DNA from: Saxidomus purpurata
Lineage: Eukaryota > Mollusca > Bivalvia > Venerida > Veneridae
NCBI GenBank assembly: GCA_022818135.1
Contig: JAFMSR010000008.1
Coordinates: 14,560,840-14,624,839 of the forward strand
Reading direction: 5' to 3'
DNA: 64,000 bases
Below the pieces are notes generated by a model. The model saw only the letters and a list, made by a program, of their open reading frames with translations. It was not told the origin of the DNA and ran no database searches. The stretch's first letter is position 1, and each line of letters starts with the position of its first letter. Shown piece after piece: positions 59,701 through 64,000 of the stretch. The translations under genes were made by a program, and so were the position numbers.

Positions 59701-61549
59701 CAGCCTGCATATCTGTGATCGTCTCTGTTTGCTATTCATTTAGTGAAATTACAGTGAATCCCCTTTTAACAACTAATGGTACTGTCCAACATGAAAGCTG
59801 GACCTGTCTATTTTAGAAATTTAGAGGGTAAAGGGTAAAGGTTGATTCATTGTTATGTTAACCTGATTCAGGTCAAGGAATGTTGTATATTTCAGCATAT
59901 AGTGTTCACGCTCAAGTTTATACTGGCCTACCTCATCCCAGATGTGCCAAAAGATGTCAGGCTGGCAATTAGGAGGGTATGTCTTTATGTGTTTTGTTCT
60001 GAGTGTCGCATTGTCTTGCATTGAGCTTTAAGAATGCTATAAGTTTGTTGAATGTATGAACATTTCAGGAGTAATAACCCATCAGATTTCCAGACAGTCA
60101 AGAAAAATACTAAAGTCAATGAAGAGAACAGCAATAAAAGACATTTTGATAGTTACAACTGTTTCGCACACAGCCAACAATTTTCAGATGTGCTTAATTA
60201 AATTTTACATGGGTTCAAAGTCTGTTGCATATATCTATGCTCTTGTTTGGAGTTACTTGTTTGAGTTATTTGTTTGAGCTCATTGTTTGAGTTACTTGTA
60301 TGAAATTAGTTGTAGTGTGTTAGTTGTATAGAGTTTAACTTGTTTGAGTTACTTGTATGAAGTTACATGTAGTTGTATGAAAATACTTGTATGAAGTTAG
60401 TTGTATGGAATGAACTTGTATGAGTTACTTGGATGGAGTTACTTTATTAACAATAGTGCAATTTTTAGAGGTTAATTGAACAATGCAAGTAGCTGATGCC
60501 AGTTTTGTCAGCCACTTAGACTAGTCCTCAGGTAATTGTGTACATAAAGTGCAACCTGTGTTGATAACGGTTAAGTTTAGAATTTCAGAATTGCCGAATC
60601 ATGCATTTTTTTCTTAGTTTTTAATTACTTAGTTTTCAATTTGAGTATTAAGACCATATTTTGTATATATAATGTGTGACTCGTACCTTGACAGGAAAAG
60701 TACCAAGTTAACAAAAAGTTTGAAGAGAAGAGTCGCCCGGTAGACTATACCGATCTTATACCATCTGCAACATACGATGAAACGTAAGTTGACATCTTTT
60801 TCCTGTAGTGTCTCAGTCCTGTTACTAGAGTAATCAGAAGTTATTACTTGAATTAGGAATGTCAAAGTAGAAAAAAGTGTGCTTTTCAATGAGATTTTGT
60901 TGCATAGCAGGGTTGCTTTATTTTTAAGTAAAAAGCATATTACATGTATGTCAACAAAATGCTTAGCTCTCTTATTTCATATGTCAAGGTCACTTTCAAG
61001 GTCAAACATGATTTTGGTAGTCAGATAAGACAGGTTTAAAGGGAGATCCTCGAAACTCCTCAGCTCTATTTATAGAATGGTAACCTACACAAATAAGAAT
61101 CATATTCAAATGTGAAAGGTCAAGGAGAATTACATTTTCAATTACAATGTATCTTAAAGTTCTGTTTGTAAGCAAGTTAATCCAATTTAGTGTAAAGTAA
61201 AACTCAGTCATTGTCTAGGGACTTAATAATGATTTCATGTTCATGTTATTAACATTTATATTTGCCACTGAAACTTTACAGACCTGTAGATTCTAGGTAC
61301 TGTATGTCTAAGTTACTTCTTATTAAAATGTGAATCAGTTATAACATTACAAAAAAATGAATGTGTATTTATTTTCCTTATTTAAAGTGCATGCATGCAG
61401 GTGTAAGATGTTCACTGTTGTGTCTGACTGGAATCTTTTCTGTAATTAAATGGTGGAATGCAGCGATTTCTTACCCTATGTTTTCTTAAACATTATTCTG
61501 AATAACCTTGGAGTTGTTCCTTTACAGGTCAAAATATTCAGTGTCATAA
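23254..61549 (+). CDS. Anoctamin (TMEM16 family) membrane protein, 20 coding exons
   Basis: Seen: exons 23292-23711, 37775-37850, 38235-38335, 39204-39282, 41485-41619, 42277-42619, 43020-43076, 43812-43906, 44753-44874, 45099-45188, 54315-54470, 55630-55666, 55941-56050, 56972-57114, 57445-57676, 58580-58709, 59202-59335, 59896-59976, 60695-60783 and 61528-61549. All have AG/GT borders and fitting phases; the sum is 2652 nt, 883 residues plus stop. Landmarks: N-terminal ERKRIDYVLVHK and LEMPLK; KIRNYFGEKIALYFAW before TM1; IAFFRGRFGGVFGLPEEY; GEYTEKVI; ASFPLAPLFALL; VDKHIDAKR; IPDVPKD. Known: anoctamins are dimeric ten-helix Ca2+-activated chloride channels or lipid scramblases. The ExxE of TM7 and the acidic pair of TM8 that bind Ca2+ are present. 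Channel versus scramblase cannot be told. Closest in feel to the ANO4-7 group (inference). Confidence 0.85.
24488..24560 (+). repeat. Possible tRNA-derived SINE head
   Basis: AGTGGTAGCGGTAAGGTGTC resembles an A box and GGGTTTGAATCCTG a B box, about 35 bases apart. No cloverleaf can be closed. Confidence 0.35.
26037..26168. repeat. 132-bp imperfect palindrome (MITE-like hairpin)
   Basis: Left arm CCACAGGAAGTTGATATTTT is repeated inverted at the right end (AAAATATCAACTTCCTGTGG). An inner arm AAATCACCCCTCTATATA meets its inverse TATATAGAGGGGTGATTT. The two arm pairs are separated on the left by about 25 unpaired bases, so the right arm looks like a shorter version. Confidence 0.75.
26180..26752. 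mobile_element. AGCTCACCTG-type element, diverged copy
   Basis: Begins TTTTAGCTCACCTGAGCATG, followed by CATCCATCTGTCTGTCATCC and text such as AAACCACAAGGCCCAGGGCC also seen in the copy at 53557. It has no tandem core and lacks the usual right end. It directly abuts the next copy. Confidence 0.5.
26755..28132. mobile_element. AGCTCACCTG-type element with nine 145-bp tandem monomers
   Basis: Left end TTAGCTCACCTGAGCTGGCT and right end GGGTGAGCGATAAAGGGCCA with CATGGCCCTCTTGTT. Between them nine monomers of 145 bp (the last two shorter); GTTAACACTCTAG recurs at 26841, 26986, 27131, 27276, 27421, 27566, 27711, about 27854 and 27991. AGCTCACC is inverted as GGTGAGC near the right end. No coding frame beyond repeats. 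Confidence 0.75.
28395..28512. repeat. Dispersed bivalve-type repeat, copy 3 (inverted)
   Basis: Inverted relative to copy 1: TATAGCAAACAGTGCATAGA, then GTGCAGGCTGATCATGATCT and ACACTGGTTG. Confidence 0.6.
31603..31614 (+). CDS. Candidate 12-nt microexon of the anoctamin gene
   Basis: GGTGCCATTATG lies between a strong acceptor (TTTATTTACACCTACTCAG) and a consensus donor (GTAAGT). It is a multiple of three and both neighbouring exons meet in phase 0, so it could add Gly-Ala-Ile-Met between residues 140 and 141 without changing frame. That place is a variable loop in the family. May be alternative, or a chance pairing of splice signals. Confidence 0.35.
32120..32485. repeat. 42-bp tandem repeat ending in an inverted unit
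   Basis: About seven copies of a 42-bp unit with GTGAACAATGGCCAAAAAGG and TTTTTCTATTTTAAGTA. At the right end (32448-32480) part of the unit is inverted (AAAAGGCCATTGTTCACTAT), making a hairpin with the preceding copy. Confidence 0.85.
32809..34592. mobile_element. Putative terminal-inverted-repeat DNA element with GTCGAA motifs
   Basis: The left end AAGTTTGGGTAAAGCCGACA is matched inverted at the right end (AAGTTCGGGTAATGTCGACA after reversal). Inside, GTCCAACTTCGACACC near 32830 is inverted near 34377 (GTCGAAGTTGGACG), and related TCGAA/TTCGACA motifs lie near 33200-33240, 34390-34450 and 34530. No transposase frame. No clear target duplication, so the superfamily is open. Confidence 0.6.
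37775..37850 (+). CDS. Anoctamin exon 2
   Basis: Acceptor TTGTTTTACAG, donor GTATTG. Encodes CEANPQERTTFITEFIEKYL and ETDDE, hydrophilic cytosolic sequence in the variable part of the N-terminal region. Confidence 0.7.
37930..38108. repeat. Dispersed bivalve-type repeat, copy 4
   Basis: Inverted copy: TAGCCCTTACCCAATTTA, ATTGACATGTCCATCTATCA, ACTGAATGGCAAACAGGATC. It lies between anoctamin exons 2 and 3. Confidence 0.5.
38235..38335 (+). CDS. Anoctamin exon 3
   Basis: Acceptor CTATTCACAG, donor GTAAGT. Encodes VDYVSAPFKMNKIDLFEG and NPTYFFRPAIRSLL; the FFxxAxRS block recurs throughout the family. Confidence 0.85.
38955..39178. repeat. Dispersed bivalve-type repeat, copy 5
   Basis: Mixed copy with TAAATTACCCTGCTAAAGTT, AGTGTAGATCATGATCAGGA and GCTGCTCATGATCTGCACAG. 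It ends just before anoctamin exon 4. Confidence 0.55.
39204..39282 (+). CDS. Anoctamin exon 4
   Basis: Acceptor GTAATTTCAG, donor GTAAGT. Encodes THHILNNIDIRDRSRQSDEI; the (V/T)HHIL helix follows the FFxxAxRS block as in other anoctamins. Confidence 0.85.
40370..40927. mobile_element. pogo/Tigger-like element
   Basis: 558 bp flanked by TA on both sides. Left end CAGTAAAACTTCGATAACTC; right end, reversed, CAGTAAAACTTCGTTAACTC. CGAGTTATC and related motifs recur inside. No transposase frame. Confidence 0.75.
41020..41356. mobile_element. Degraded tail of the 166-bp-monomer element
   Basis: Shares GGTTAAAGTTTTG, TACTATCATGCACAT, then TATAGTCGAGCATGCTGTCT and ACAGACAGCTCTTGTT with the element at 18138-19502. 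The head is missing. It lies upstream of anoctamin exon 5. Confidence 0.6.
41485..41619 (+). CDS. Anoctamin exon 5
   Basis: Acceptor TTTATAACAG, donor GTATGG. Encodes 45 residues including CITDFCACCPCYPRD, a cysteine-rich stretch not usual in the family at this place. Frame fits both neighbours. Confidence 0.75.
42277..42619 (+). CDS. Anoctamin exon 6: end of cytosolic domain and TM1
   Basis: Acceptor CTTGTTGTAG, donor GTATAA. Encodes MKEVYLDAYILHEDSE (family: GVYxxAYPLHDG), a charged insert, then KFQPVWKIRNYFGEKIALYF, the most conserved anoctamin signature, running into TM1 (AWAGILITTLWIPSLLGLV). Confidence 0.95.
43020..43076 (+). CDS. Anoctamin exon 7: first extracellular loop
   Basis: A 57-nt exon, acceptor TATCTTTTCAG, donor GTAAGT. 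Encodes FDRGNQNEVMPQNLTAQQ. It has no cysteine, although this loop in ANO1-7 normally carries several disulfide-forming cysteines. NLT is a possible N-glycosylation site on the outside. Confidence 0.75.
43183..43262 (+). repeat. Possible tRNA-derived SINE head
   Basis: GGTTGAGTGGTTAGAGTTGC resembles an A box with D-arm and GGATTTGAGTCCTG a B box. A canonical cloverleaf does not close. Located between anoctamin exons 7 and 8. Confidence 0.4.
43812..43906 (+). CDS. Anoctamin exon 8: loop end and TM2
   Basis: Acceptor TTGATTACAG, donor GTAAGT. Encodes LKWQLGQLYNTVSGSFDNDI, then PYFAMLICLWG, aligning with the FFAxFMALW block that begins TM2. Confidence 0.85.
44753..44874 (+). CDS. Anoctamin exon 9: TM2 end and intracellular loop
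   Basis: Acceptor CTATTTGTAG, donor GTACAG. Encodes TVFLELWKRYNARLSYEWDV and RPEFFGTKLKK. TVFLExWKR and the YxWD block are diagnostic of anoctamins. Confidence 0.95.
45099..45188 (+). CDS. Anoctamin exon 10: start of TM3
   Basis: Acceptor CCACTTACAG, donor GTAAGT, 30 codons in phase 0. Encodes HDWFYSWKRQLLKFCISASA and LIFM, entering TM3. The next intron (45189-54314) holds the Ngaro element. Confidence 0.85.
45550..46200. repeat. Diverged tandem repeat of about 140 bp
   Basis: Four to five decayed copies with GAGTTATTGCCATGAAAA, TTATATGGAGATGTAGCTTG and ACTAAAAATAGAAAAA. Located in anoctamin intron 10, left of the Ngaro element. Confidence 0.6.
46509..46988 (-). repeat. Ngaro split repeat B2 (terminal)
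   Basis: From TTATTCATACAATAACTCTG to about GAGAATTTTTCCGCC. It matches B1 (48330-48812) over roughly 480 bp with only a few differences, for example an extra A near 46697. Confidence 0.88.
46989..48096 (-). other. Extra Ngaro segment between A2 and B2 with a diverged B-like copy
   Basis: The usual Ngaro layout has B1, A2 and B2 adjacent; here 1.1 kb intervene. Part of it (about 47075-47260) is a diverged B repeat: GCGGACAGCCATGTCC against GCGGATAGCCATATCC in B, and GTGAAGTGTCAGAAAGCCAT against TTGAAGTGTCTCCCC...GCCAT. The part to the right (47400-48096) shows short repeats of TTCCTGTTCACT-like text and nothing coding. Confidence 0.6.
48097..48331 (-). repeat. Ngaro split repeat A2
   Basis: Starts TAATTGACAAATAGACGCGG and ends AATCGATCTTA, where it joins B1. 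The same length (235 bp) as A1 and apparently identical. Confidence 0.9.
48330..48812 (-). repeat. Ngaro split repeat B1
   Basis: Joined head to tail with A2 at TTA (48329-48331); this junction regenerates the sequence expected from a circular intermediate. It runs to about TTTTCCGCC. Confidence 0.88.
48923..49481 (-). pseudogene. SGNH-fold hydrolase of the Ngaro element (frameshifted)
   Basis: Frame one reads DIWVIGDSIPFWAGRRAAER, then LIVINLGGNDLPY and a long helix (EGIEYLRRAFPDVILVWLDV). After one or two frameshifts near 49140 and 49095 it goes on with ARRINRWG and GYFRPDGVHLS, ending at the TAA 48923-48925. GDS, the Gly, GGND and DxxH give the Ser, Gly, Asn and His of SGNH hydrolases. 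Known: some Ngaro elements carry such a domain after the recombinase; its job is not settled. No ATG starts the frame; TTTATTTTGACAG just before it could be a splice acceptor. Confidence 0.8.
49591..50488 (-). pseudogene. Tyrosine recombinase of the Ngaro element (frameshifted)
   Basis: Three frame segments: LRHRAARLMLDSLASNTLAT with SPKTITTYI (N-terminal SAM-like part); then, after a shift near 50265, FHKIHGW to RVNGPFFCHANGLPLTRS; then, after a shift near 49756, LISRKFTSHSFRIGRASD, GRWRSGAFQLYIR and TAA at 49591-49593. FRVSEL (first Arg), HSFR (His and Arg) and the Tyr near the end supply the catalytic set of tyrosine recombinases, which insert the circular or linear copy without a target duplication. 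The start overlaps the end of RT-RNase H in another frame. Confidence 0.85.
50449..52090 (-). CDS. Reverse transcriptase-RNase H of the Ngaro element
   Basis: About 539 codons open without a stop. RT: palm motif LFKMDIKNAFRLLPV with the first catalytic Asp, LPFGSSISPSTFEKF, and YLDDFFGG as the YxDD box. RNase H: LYTDTPGPELGFGIYF (Asp), TVLEIFPILVAI (Glu), FNCDNTAVVNI (Asp), closing with THIPGVDNTICDALSR. The order and motifs are those of DIRS-order elements. The first codon seen in frame at 52068 is TTG, so the protein may begin by frameshift or readthrough from Gag (which ends at 52094) or from a non-standard start. Confidence 0.9.
52094..53170 (-). CDS. Gag-like protein of the Ngaro element
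   Basis: 358 residues from the ATG at 53170. The N-terminus is basic (GRGRGRKRS, PKRRRSD), a likely nuclear or nucleic-acid-binding signal. A polar Asn/Gln/Ser-rich part follows, then a globular middle (QRICQGEYINLCLLLKGAVE). The C-terminus has two zinc motifs: CIDFNKGNCKWRNCRFSH (C-x7-C-x4-C-x3-H) and CQKCGKPHSSINC (C-x2-C-x3-H-x4-C). In the family Gag packages the RNA. The frame is intact. Confidence 0.8.
   Translation of the reverse strand: MPGRGRGRKRSAGPAIAARDNTPKRRRSDPARSSQEDRREPTFNSYIDFNEIIKASQMVQLPDNENRGGEDGNTSENESLYSTNQEKVRHSVGSNMNQNTQDMSNPSPNFVKENTRQSIFPLMQNQLPIDPVKMSEDDLTLHVPASLKQRICQGEYINLCLLLKGAVELSDLCTGQVLSISDGQIIFKPKECKDNIHSIEQWTDAFVIYAAIYLTTHADKTHQLLQYMSTIRECAKRPGFAWQTCDKQFRLRQSNSPSSWAAINHDLWCRCMNATTTQAPVAQKPSAPVCIDFNKGNCKWRNCRFSHVCQKCGKPHSSINCFLNKASQQHQSASSTNRHFARSVHFVSGGRANPGKNY
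53242..53476 (-). repeat. Ngaro split repeat A1 (terminal, 5' of the element)
   Basis: 235 bp equal to A2. It contains TGACGTCA (53398-53405), a palindromic CRE site, and TCCTTATATACC, a possible TATA box, about 90 bp upstream of it on the same strand, so it may hold the element's promoter. Confidence 0.85.
53557..54203. mobile_element. AGCTCACCTG-type element, complete short copy
   Basis: Left end TTTTAGCTCACCTGGCTTTG, right end AAGGTGAGCGATATAGGGTC with GGCCCTCTTGTT. The interior has two diverged units around TCTGAAACCACAAGGCCTAG. Located directly right of the Ngaro element and 110 bp before anoctamin exon 11. Confidence 0.7.
54315..54470 (+). CDS. Anoctamin exon 11: TM3-TM5 region
   Basis: Acceptor ACATATTTCAG, donor GTATGA, 52 codons in phase 0. 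Encodes ICLVFISVAAVVVYRVIVSV and LILTNILSALLNAVSILILG, two strongly hydrophobic segments with the VxVYRV block of the family. Confidence 0.92.
54995..55130. repeat. Hairpin (MITE-like palindrome)
   Basis: GATATATGGGGATATAT near 55013 pairs with ATATATCCCCATATACC near 55093, with an inner pair ATATTACCC/GGGTAATAT. Located between anoctamin exons 11 and 12. Confidence 0.65.
55390..55510. repeat. Hairpin (MITE-like palindrome)
   Basis: GTCTAATAAACAACTATTTG on the left pairs with CAAATCATTGTTTATTAGAC on the right. An inner pair ACCACTACGGCC/GGCCTTCGTGGT closes the middle. Confidence 0.7.
55630..55666 (+). CDS. Anoctamin exon 12
   Basis: A 37-nt exon, acceptor CACTTTTCAG, donor GTAAGT. Encodes IYDLIALKLTEW, matching the (I/V)Y..LA..LT..E block between TM5 and TM6. 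Confidence 0.85.
55941..56050 (+). CDS. Anoctamin exon 13: TM6
   Basis: Acceptor TATTTTTGCAG, donor GTGAGT. Encodes ENHRTQTQFNDALIIKLFAF, then SFANTYASCFYIAFFRG, the TM6 signature FxNxYxSxFYIAFFKG. Confidence 0.95.
56090..56610. repeat. Diverged tandem repeat of about 125 bp
   Basis: Four copies of a unit with AATCTCCAAAACACCTG, GATACTTTACAGAAATGGTA and AGTACCATGCCTAG. The same unit, more diverged, occurs at 35800-36230. Located in the intron after anoctamin exon 13. Confidence 0.75.
56972..57114 (+). CDS. Anoctamin exon 14
   Basis: Acceptor ACACTTTTCAG, donor GTAAGT. Encodes RFGGVFGLPEEYNDECEGDS, then CMSQLSFQVCVLMLAKPLPK, the conserved CxxxLxxQLxxxMxxK block after TM6. Confidence 0.92.
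57445..57676 (+). CDS. Anoctamin exon 15: cytosolic loop with Cys cluster and start of TM7
   Basis: Acceptor TCTTTCAACAG, donor GTAACA (weaker than its neighbours). Encodes RTRPDCCRCCDKGCCCCNN, a loop with eight cysteines in 13 residues, a charged stretch, then TLGEYTEKVIIYGFLM. The two Glu of EYTE correspond to the TM7 Ca2+-binding Glu pair of the family. Confidence 0.88.
58138..58520. repeat. 15-bp minisatellite
   Basis: About 25 copies of TTGCTGGTTAGCATA with variants (AACATA, GTGAAT). The period is divisible by three and has no stop in several frames, which produces spurious ORFs on both strands. Located 60 bp before anoctamin exon 16. Confidence 0.95.
58580..58709 (+). CDS. Anoctamin exon 16: TM7 end and TM8
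   Basis: Acceptor CTTATTTTTCAG, donor GTGAGC. Encodes LFAASFPLAPLFALLILFVD and KHIDAKRLLWLNRRPVA. ASFPLAPLFALL is diagnostic; VDKHID supplies the two acidic residues (spaced as in the ExxxD pair) that bind Ca2+ in TM8. Confidence 0.95.
58930..59025 (-). repeat. Possible tRNA-derived SINE head
   Basis: On the minus strand GAGCCACTGTAGTGATGTGA and, further on, GTGGTTAAATCCCC are placed like A and B boxes. Confidence 0.35.
59202..59335 (+). CDS. Anoctamin exon 17: TM9 and short extracellular loop
   Basis: Acceptor TGAATATACAG, donor GTGAGT. Encodes GMWFGILNFVNLVGVISNGF and LIAFTSAWGLKYSIQTRLWI. After FTS the family usually has a long, often cysteine- and glycan-bearing loop; here about ten residues separate it from the next helix. 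Confidence 0.9.
59655..59840. repeat. Dispersed bivalve-type repeat, copy 6
   Basis: The best-preserved copy: CAGTGTAGATCATGATCAGC, CTGTTTGCTATTCATTTAGT, ACTAATGGTACTGTCCAACA, TCTATTTTAGAAATTTAGAG. Confidence 0.7.
59896..59976 (+). CDS. Anoctamin exon 18: TM10
   Basis: Acceptor GTATATTTCAG, donor GTATGT, 27 codons. Encodes HIVFTLKFILAYLIPDVPKD and VRLAIRR; IPDVPKD ends TM10 in the family. Confidence 0.93.
60695..60783 (+). CDS. Anoctamin exon 19: C-terminal cytosolic tail
   Basis: Acceptor TACCTTGACAG, donor GTAAGT. Encodes EKYQVNKKFEEKSRPVDYTD and LIPSATYDE. REKY after TM10 is typical of the family. Confidence 0.88.
61528..61549 (+). CDS. Anoctamin terminal exon (stop codon)
   Basis: After the acceptor GTTGTTCCTTTACAG the phase left by exon 19 gives TSKYSVS and TAA at 61547-61549. 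It makes the total coding length a multiple of three. An AATAAA at 62141-62146 could be the polyadenylation signal of a roughly 600-nt 3' UTR. The exon is too short to be proven by similarity. Confidence 0.5.
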
Positions 61550-61689
61550 AATCAGTAATTTGTCACATTTTTGCGAAAAAGGTTGGAGTGGGGAAGAGAT
61601 TTGTTTCAAATTGGTAAAAATATCAAAGTTAGTGATAAAAATATAAGGTATGAGATTATATAAAATATGTCACAGGGTGAGAAAAATGT

Positions 61690-61752
61690 GCCGCATGACT
61701 GCGAGTCGAACCTGGAACCCAGGGTGAATGCTCTCCCGACTGAGCACATTTT
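61690..61752 (-). repeat. tRNA-derived SINE head in the anoctamin 3' region
   Basis: On the minus strand GTGCTCAGTCGGGAGAGC (A box and D-arm) and CAGGTTCGACTCGCAGTC (B box) are close to real tRNA sequence, but only about 20 bases separate them, too few for an anticodon arm plus variable loop. Confidence 0.5.
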
Positions 61753-62140
61753 TTTCCCCAAGTCCATACCGAGGCATACGTACTTTGTCATGGCACAAGT
61801 GAAGTTACAATTACAAGACATTTATTTTCACTCTGTTAACAACACTCCCAGTTTTTGTACACTGTTATTGGTAATTTTGACTTTTGTTACTGATTCACAA
61901 ATTGTTCATCATTAATCTTTGTTACAAAGTTTTAGTGAAAGTAATTTATTGTGACTTCTCAAAAGGGATTTGAATGGTCTAAGCTTTTCTCTTTTTTTGG
62001 ACAGCATCATAACATGCTTATTTAGTTGGCTTGTTTGGATTGTTATCACATTGATTTATGTCACATGCAGAAATGTTTGGTTTCAATTTTAATGGGATGT
62101 CACAACATATAGTCAGAATATGTCACAATGTATAGTCAGC

Positions 62141-62146
62141 AATAAA
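62141..62146 (+). terminator. Candidate polyadenylation signal
   Basis: AATAAA about 590 nt beyond the proposed anoctamin stop codon, the first AATAAA downstream that I found. In this AT-rich sequence it could be chance. Confidence 0.3.
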
Positions 62147-62280
62147 AATTGTCATGTAAGAGCTTTGTGCTTAGAATAGGGTTTACTGTTGAGTGATTTT
62201 GAAATTTGCCATTTTTAATGGTCGGAAATAGTTTTAACATTGTCACCGTTACAATATTTGCATCCGGTAAAAACCATATA

Positions 62281-62773
62281 CAGTTCGACCCCGATTATTC
62301 AACAACCTATTATTCGTATACCCGGTGTAATCCGAAGACAATAGTCGGTCCCGAAATGTTTTATATATAAATGTATATAAAAATAAACGGGTTATTCGAA
62401 ATGGATTTTACGAATACCCGGTGTTATTCGAAGTGTTTTTTCAGTCCGATTGACAATGTTTGTATGGAATTTCACACCCATTATTCGAAATGCATTCCAA
62501 TCAAACCAACAATTGCTGACATGCTCAACTTGCGAAAAACGACACGCGGTCGGCGCGATATATGTGCTAAGGTGTGAAAATTACATTCCTTTCATCTAAA
62601 TGATATGCGCAATGTATATAACGTTAAGCGTCCGTGATAGCTATATACATGTATATATTGACGATTTACATAACAATCAGCTGGCCATCTTCGGGACTTG
62701 GATTATTCGAACCCATGGATTATTCGAAGTAAAATCTTGGTCCCCGGCACTTCGAATAATCGAGACTCGACTG
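62281..62773. mobile_element. pogo/Tigger-like element
   Basis: 493 bp with TA on both sides. Left end CAGTTCGACCCCGATTATTC; right end, reversed, CAGTCGAGTCTCGATTATTC. TTATTCGAA motifs recur inside near both ends. No transposase frame. Confidence 0.75.
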
Positions 62774-62839
62774 TATATTGGGTATCAACTCAGGTGTTAA
62801 AATTACAAATCAGTTAACCCTAAAATATAAGTATTCATT

Positions 62840-63055
62840 TAATTTTTAAAGCAACAGTCCCAGCTGTCATTTAAAAATATGGACTGGTCTGTCTTCATAA
62901 TTGTAAAGTACTATTAATTGTCCATAGGTGTACATGCTGAAAATGTCCTGACTGAATAGCAAACTGTGCAGGTCATGATCAGACTACACAAATGTGCATG
63001 CTGATCATAATCTACACTGGTTGGTAAAGAGTCACATTTGCAGGTAGAAGTGTTT
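62840..63055. repeat. Dispersed bivalve-type repeat, copy 7
   Basis: Inverted copy: ACTGAATAGCAAACTGTGCA, GTCATGATCAGACTACACAA, GCATGCTGATCATAATCTAC, ACTGGTTGGTAAAGAG. Confidence 0.6.
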
Positions 63056-63229
63056 GACTTAATGTTTAATTTTTAGTGTAATCAGCATATACTATATGGT
63101 TGAGGGATGTCTTGAACAATATACAAATGTTAAAAGCATAACGTTGCAGGTAAATTTAGGTGAATCATGAAATGCATGCTGTAATAATCACCTTGTTCTT
63201 GACTATACTGCAATTGGTTCTTGTCTATT

Positions 63230-63365
63230 TATTAGCTCACCTAAGCAAAATCAGTTCAAAGGTCAGCTCTTGTGATTGCCCGATGTCTGTAGATTGTCTG
63301 TCTTGTGTTCGCACTTACCTTGTGAACACTTTATAAGTCATATTTAAGTATAATGTACAATCATC
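63230..63365. mobile_element. AGCTCACCTG-type element, left-end fragment
   Basis: ATTAGCTCACCTAAGCAAAA and the following CGATGTCTGTAGATTGTCTG resemble the heads at 26755 and 53557. It is interrupted after about 130 bp. Confidence 0.4.
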
Positions 63366-63393
63366 ATGAAAAATATAAGAATGTTAGTCTGTA

Positions 63394-63394
63394 T

Positions 63395-63430
<36 letters not shown>

Positions 63431-64000
63431 TTTATTTTACGAAGGTTACATAAAAGGTACATTATGAATCATAATCATTCAAAACATAACTTATTTTCAT
63501 ATGGCCTTCAGAACAAGAAAAGAAAAGGAAACATAACATACATACATTTAAACCACACATACACCACAAATCATACACACTAAATTAATTATACTAATAT
63601 TAATAACATATTAGATACGTTTATATAATAAACATCATACTCGCTACGACAGACACTCAAATGCAAATAATATTATGAATTATATAATTAATCTAATGTC
63701 ATTACTTAGATACTGAAATAACCAGTGCAAAGTTGTAGATGTAAGTAATTTCTACATTTTGTTATAAAGATAATTTTTGTAATTTCGTTTAAAAGACTGT
63801 ATTTTTAATAATCTCAATTCCATTGGAATATCATTCCATACTTTAAAACTATAATAGGAAAATGAGTCTTTGTATAAATTAGTCCTAGGTTTTGTTTGTA
63901 GTATAAGATCTTTGCGAGATGTAGAACGCAGACTATATGAATCATTTTGGCAAAACGCTATTAACTCTGACATGTATATTGGAGCCATATTGTTAAAAAT
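63394..64000 (-). mobile_element. 3' end of a non-LTR retrotransposon (LINE), continuing off the right edge
   Basis: An open frame enters from the right edge and ends at 63752-63754. Its last residues, SLRSTSRKDLILQTKPRTN and SFSYYSFKVWNDIPMELRLL, with FKRNYKNYLYNKM, match the tail of LINE reverse transcriptases of the Jockey/CR1/L2 type (a SF...K.WN.LP block, then FK..L...L). A 3' UTR of about 320 bp follows and ends in a TTA trinucleotide array (63394-63429), as in several LINE clades. Confidence 0.7.

Noticed and set aside
61690..61752. A functional tRNA gene on the minus strand
   Set aside because: A and B boxes are good, but they are too close for an anticodon arm and variable loop, and no acceptor stem closes properly; treated as a SINE head.
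62006..62095. Alternative anoctamin last exon after TCTTTTTTTGGACAG reading TIITCLFSWLVWIVI
   Set aside because: In phase, but it would add a hydrophobic segment after TM10, unlike the family's hydrophilic tails; the exon at 61528 fits better. Not excluded.

Overview
This is an AT-rich, intron-rich, repeat-dense animal nuclear window, most probably from a bivalve mollusc. The kind of repeats present suggest this: interspersed elements built from near-nucleosome-length tandem monomers, an element beginning AGCTCACCTG and ending GGCCCTCTTGTT, and a dispersed repeat around GATCATGATC. I cannot name the species. Both host genes were reconstructed by joining exons with AG/GT borders whose phases fit and whose translation matches one protein family.

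Gene 1 (minus strand, about 13274 down to 1, running off the left edge) is a RAP1/TERF2IP homologue, the telomere shelterin subunit. Nine exons keep frame throughout: BRCT (exons 1-3), Myb-like domain (exons 5-6), a 933-nt acidic linker exon with a KKRKR signal (exon 7), a basic exon, and the start of the C-terminal RCT domain at the window edge. Its 4.9-kb first intron holds a 5'-truncated Penelope-like retroelement; its sixth intron holds a hAT-type element with exact 8-bp target duplications, itself apparently interrupted by a tandem-repeat element.

13275-23253 separates the two divergently oriented genes. I see no protein gene there, but it holds an inverted array of a TGGTCCGAAGTGTC-like motif, a tRNA-derived SINE and a 166-bp-monomer repeat element.

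Gene 2 (plus strand, about 23254 to 61549) is an anoctamin (TMEM16). Twenty coding exons total 2652 nt, giving 883 residues; a perfectly spliceable 12-nt microexon could add four. The acidic pairs expected in TM7 and TM8 are present, but the first extracellular loop lacks the usual cysteines, the TM9-TM10 loop is very short, and a cysteine cluster sits in the cytosolic TM6-TM7 loop.

The tenth intron carries a 7-kb Ngaro-type tyrosine-recombinase retrotransposon, antisense to the gene: Gag, RT-RNase H, tyrosine recombinase, an SGNH hydrolase and split direct repeats. Its repeats are nearly identical, so the insertion looks recent, yet several reading frames are shifted. An extra 1.1-kb segment between two of its repeats contains a diverged third copy of one repeat.

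The right edge holds a pogo-like element, a dispersed bivalve-type repeat and the 3' end of a non-LTR retrotransposon entering from the right. No rRNA, functional tRNA, CRISPR array or prokaryotic feature was seen.
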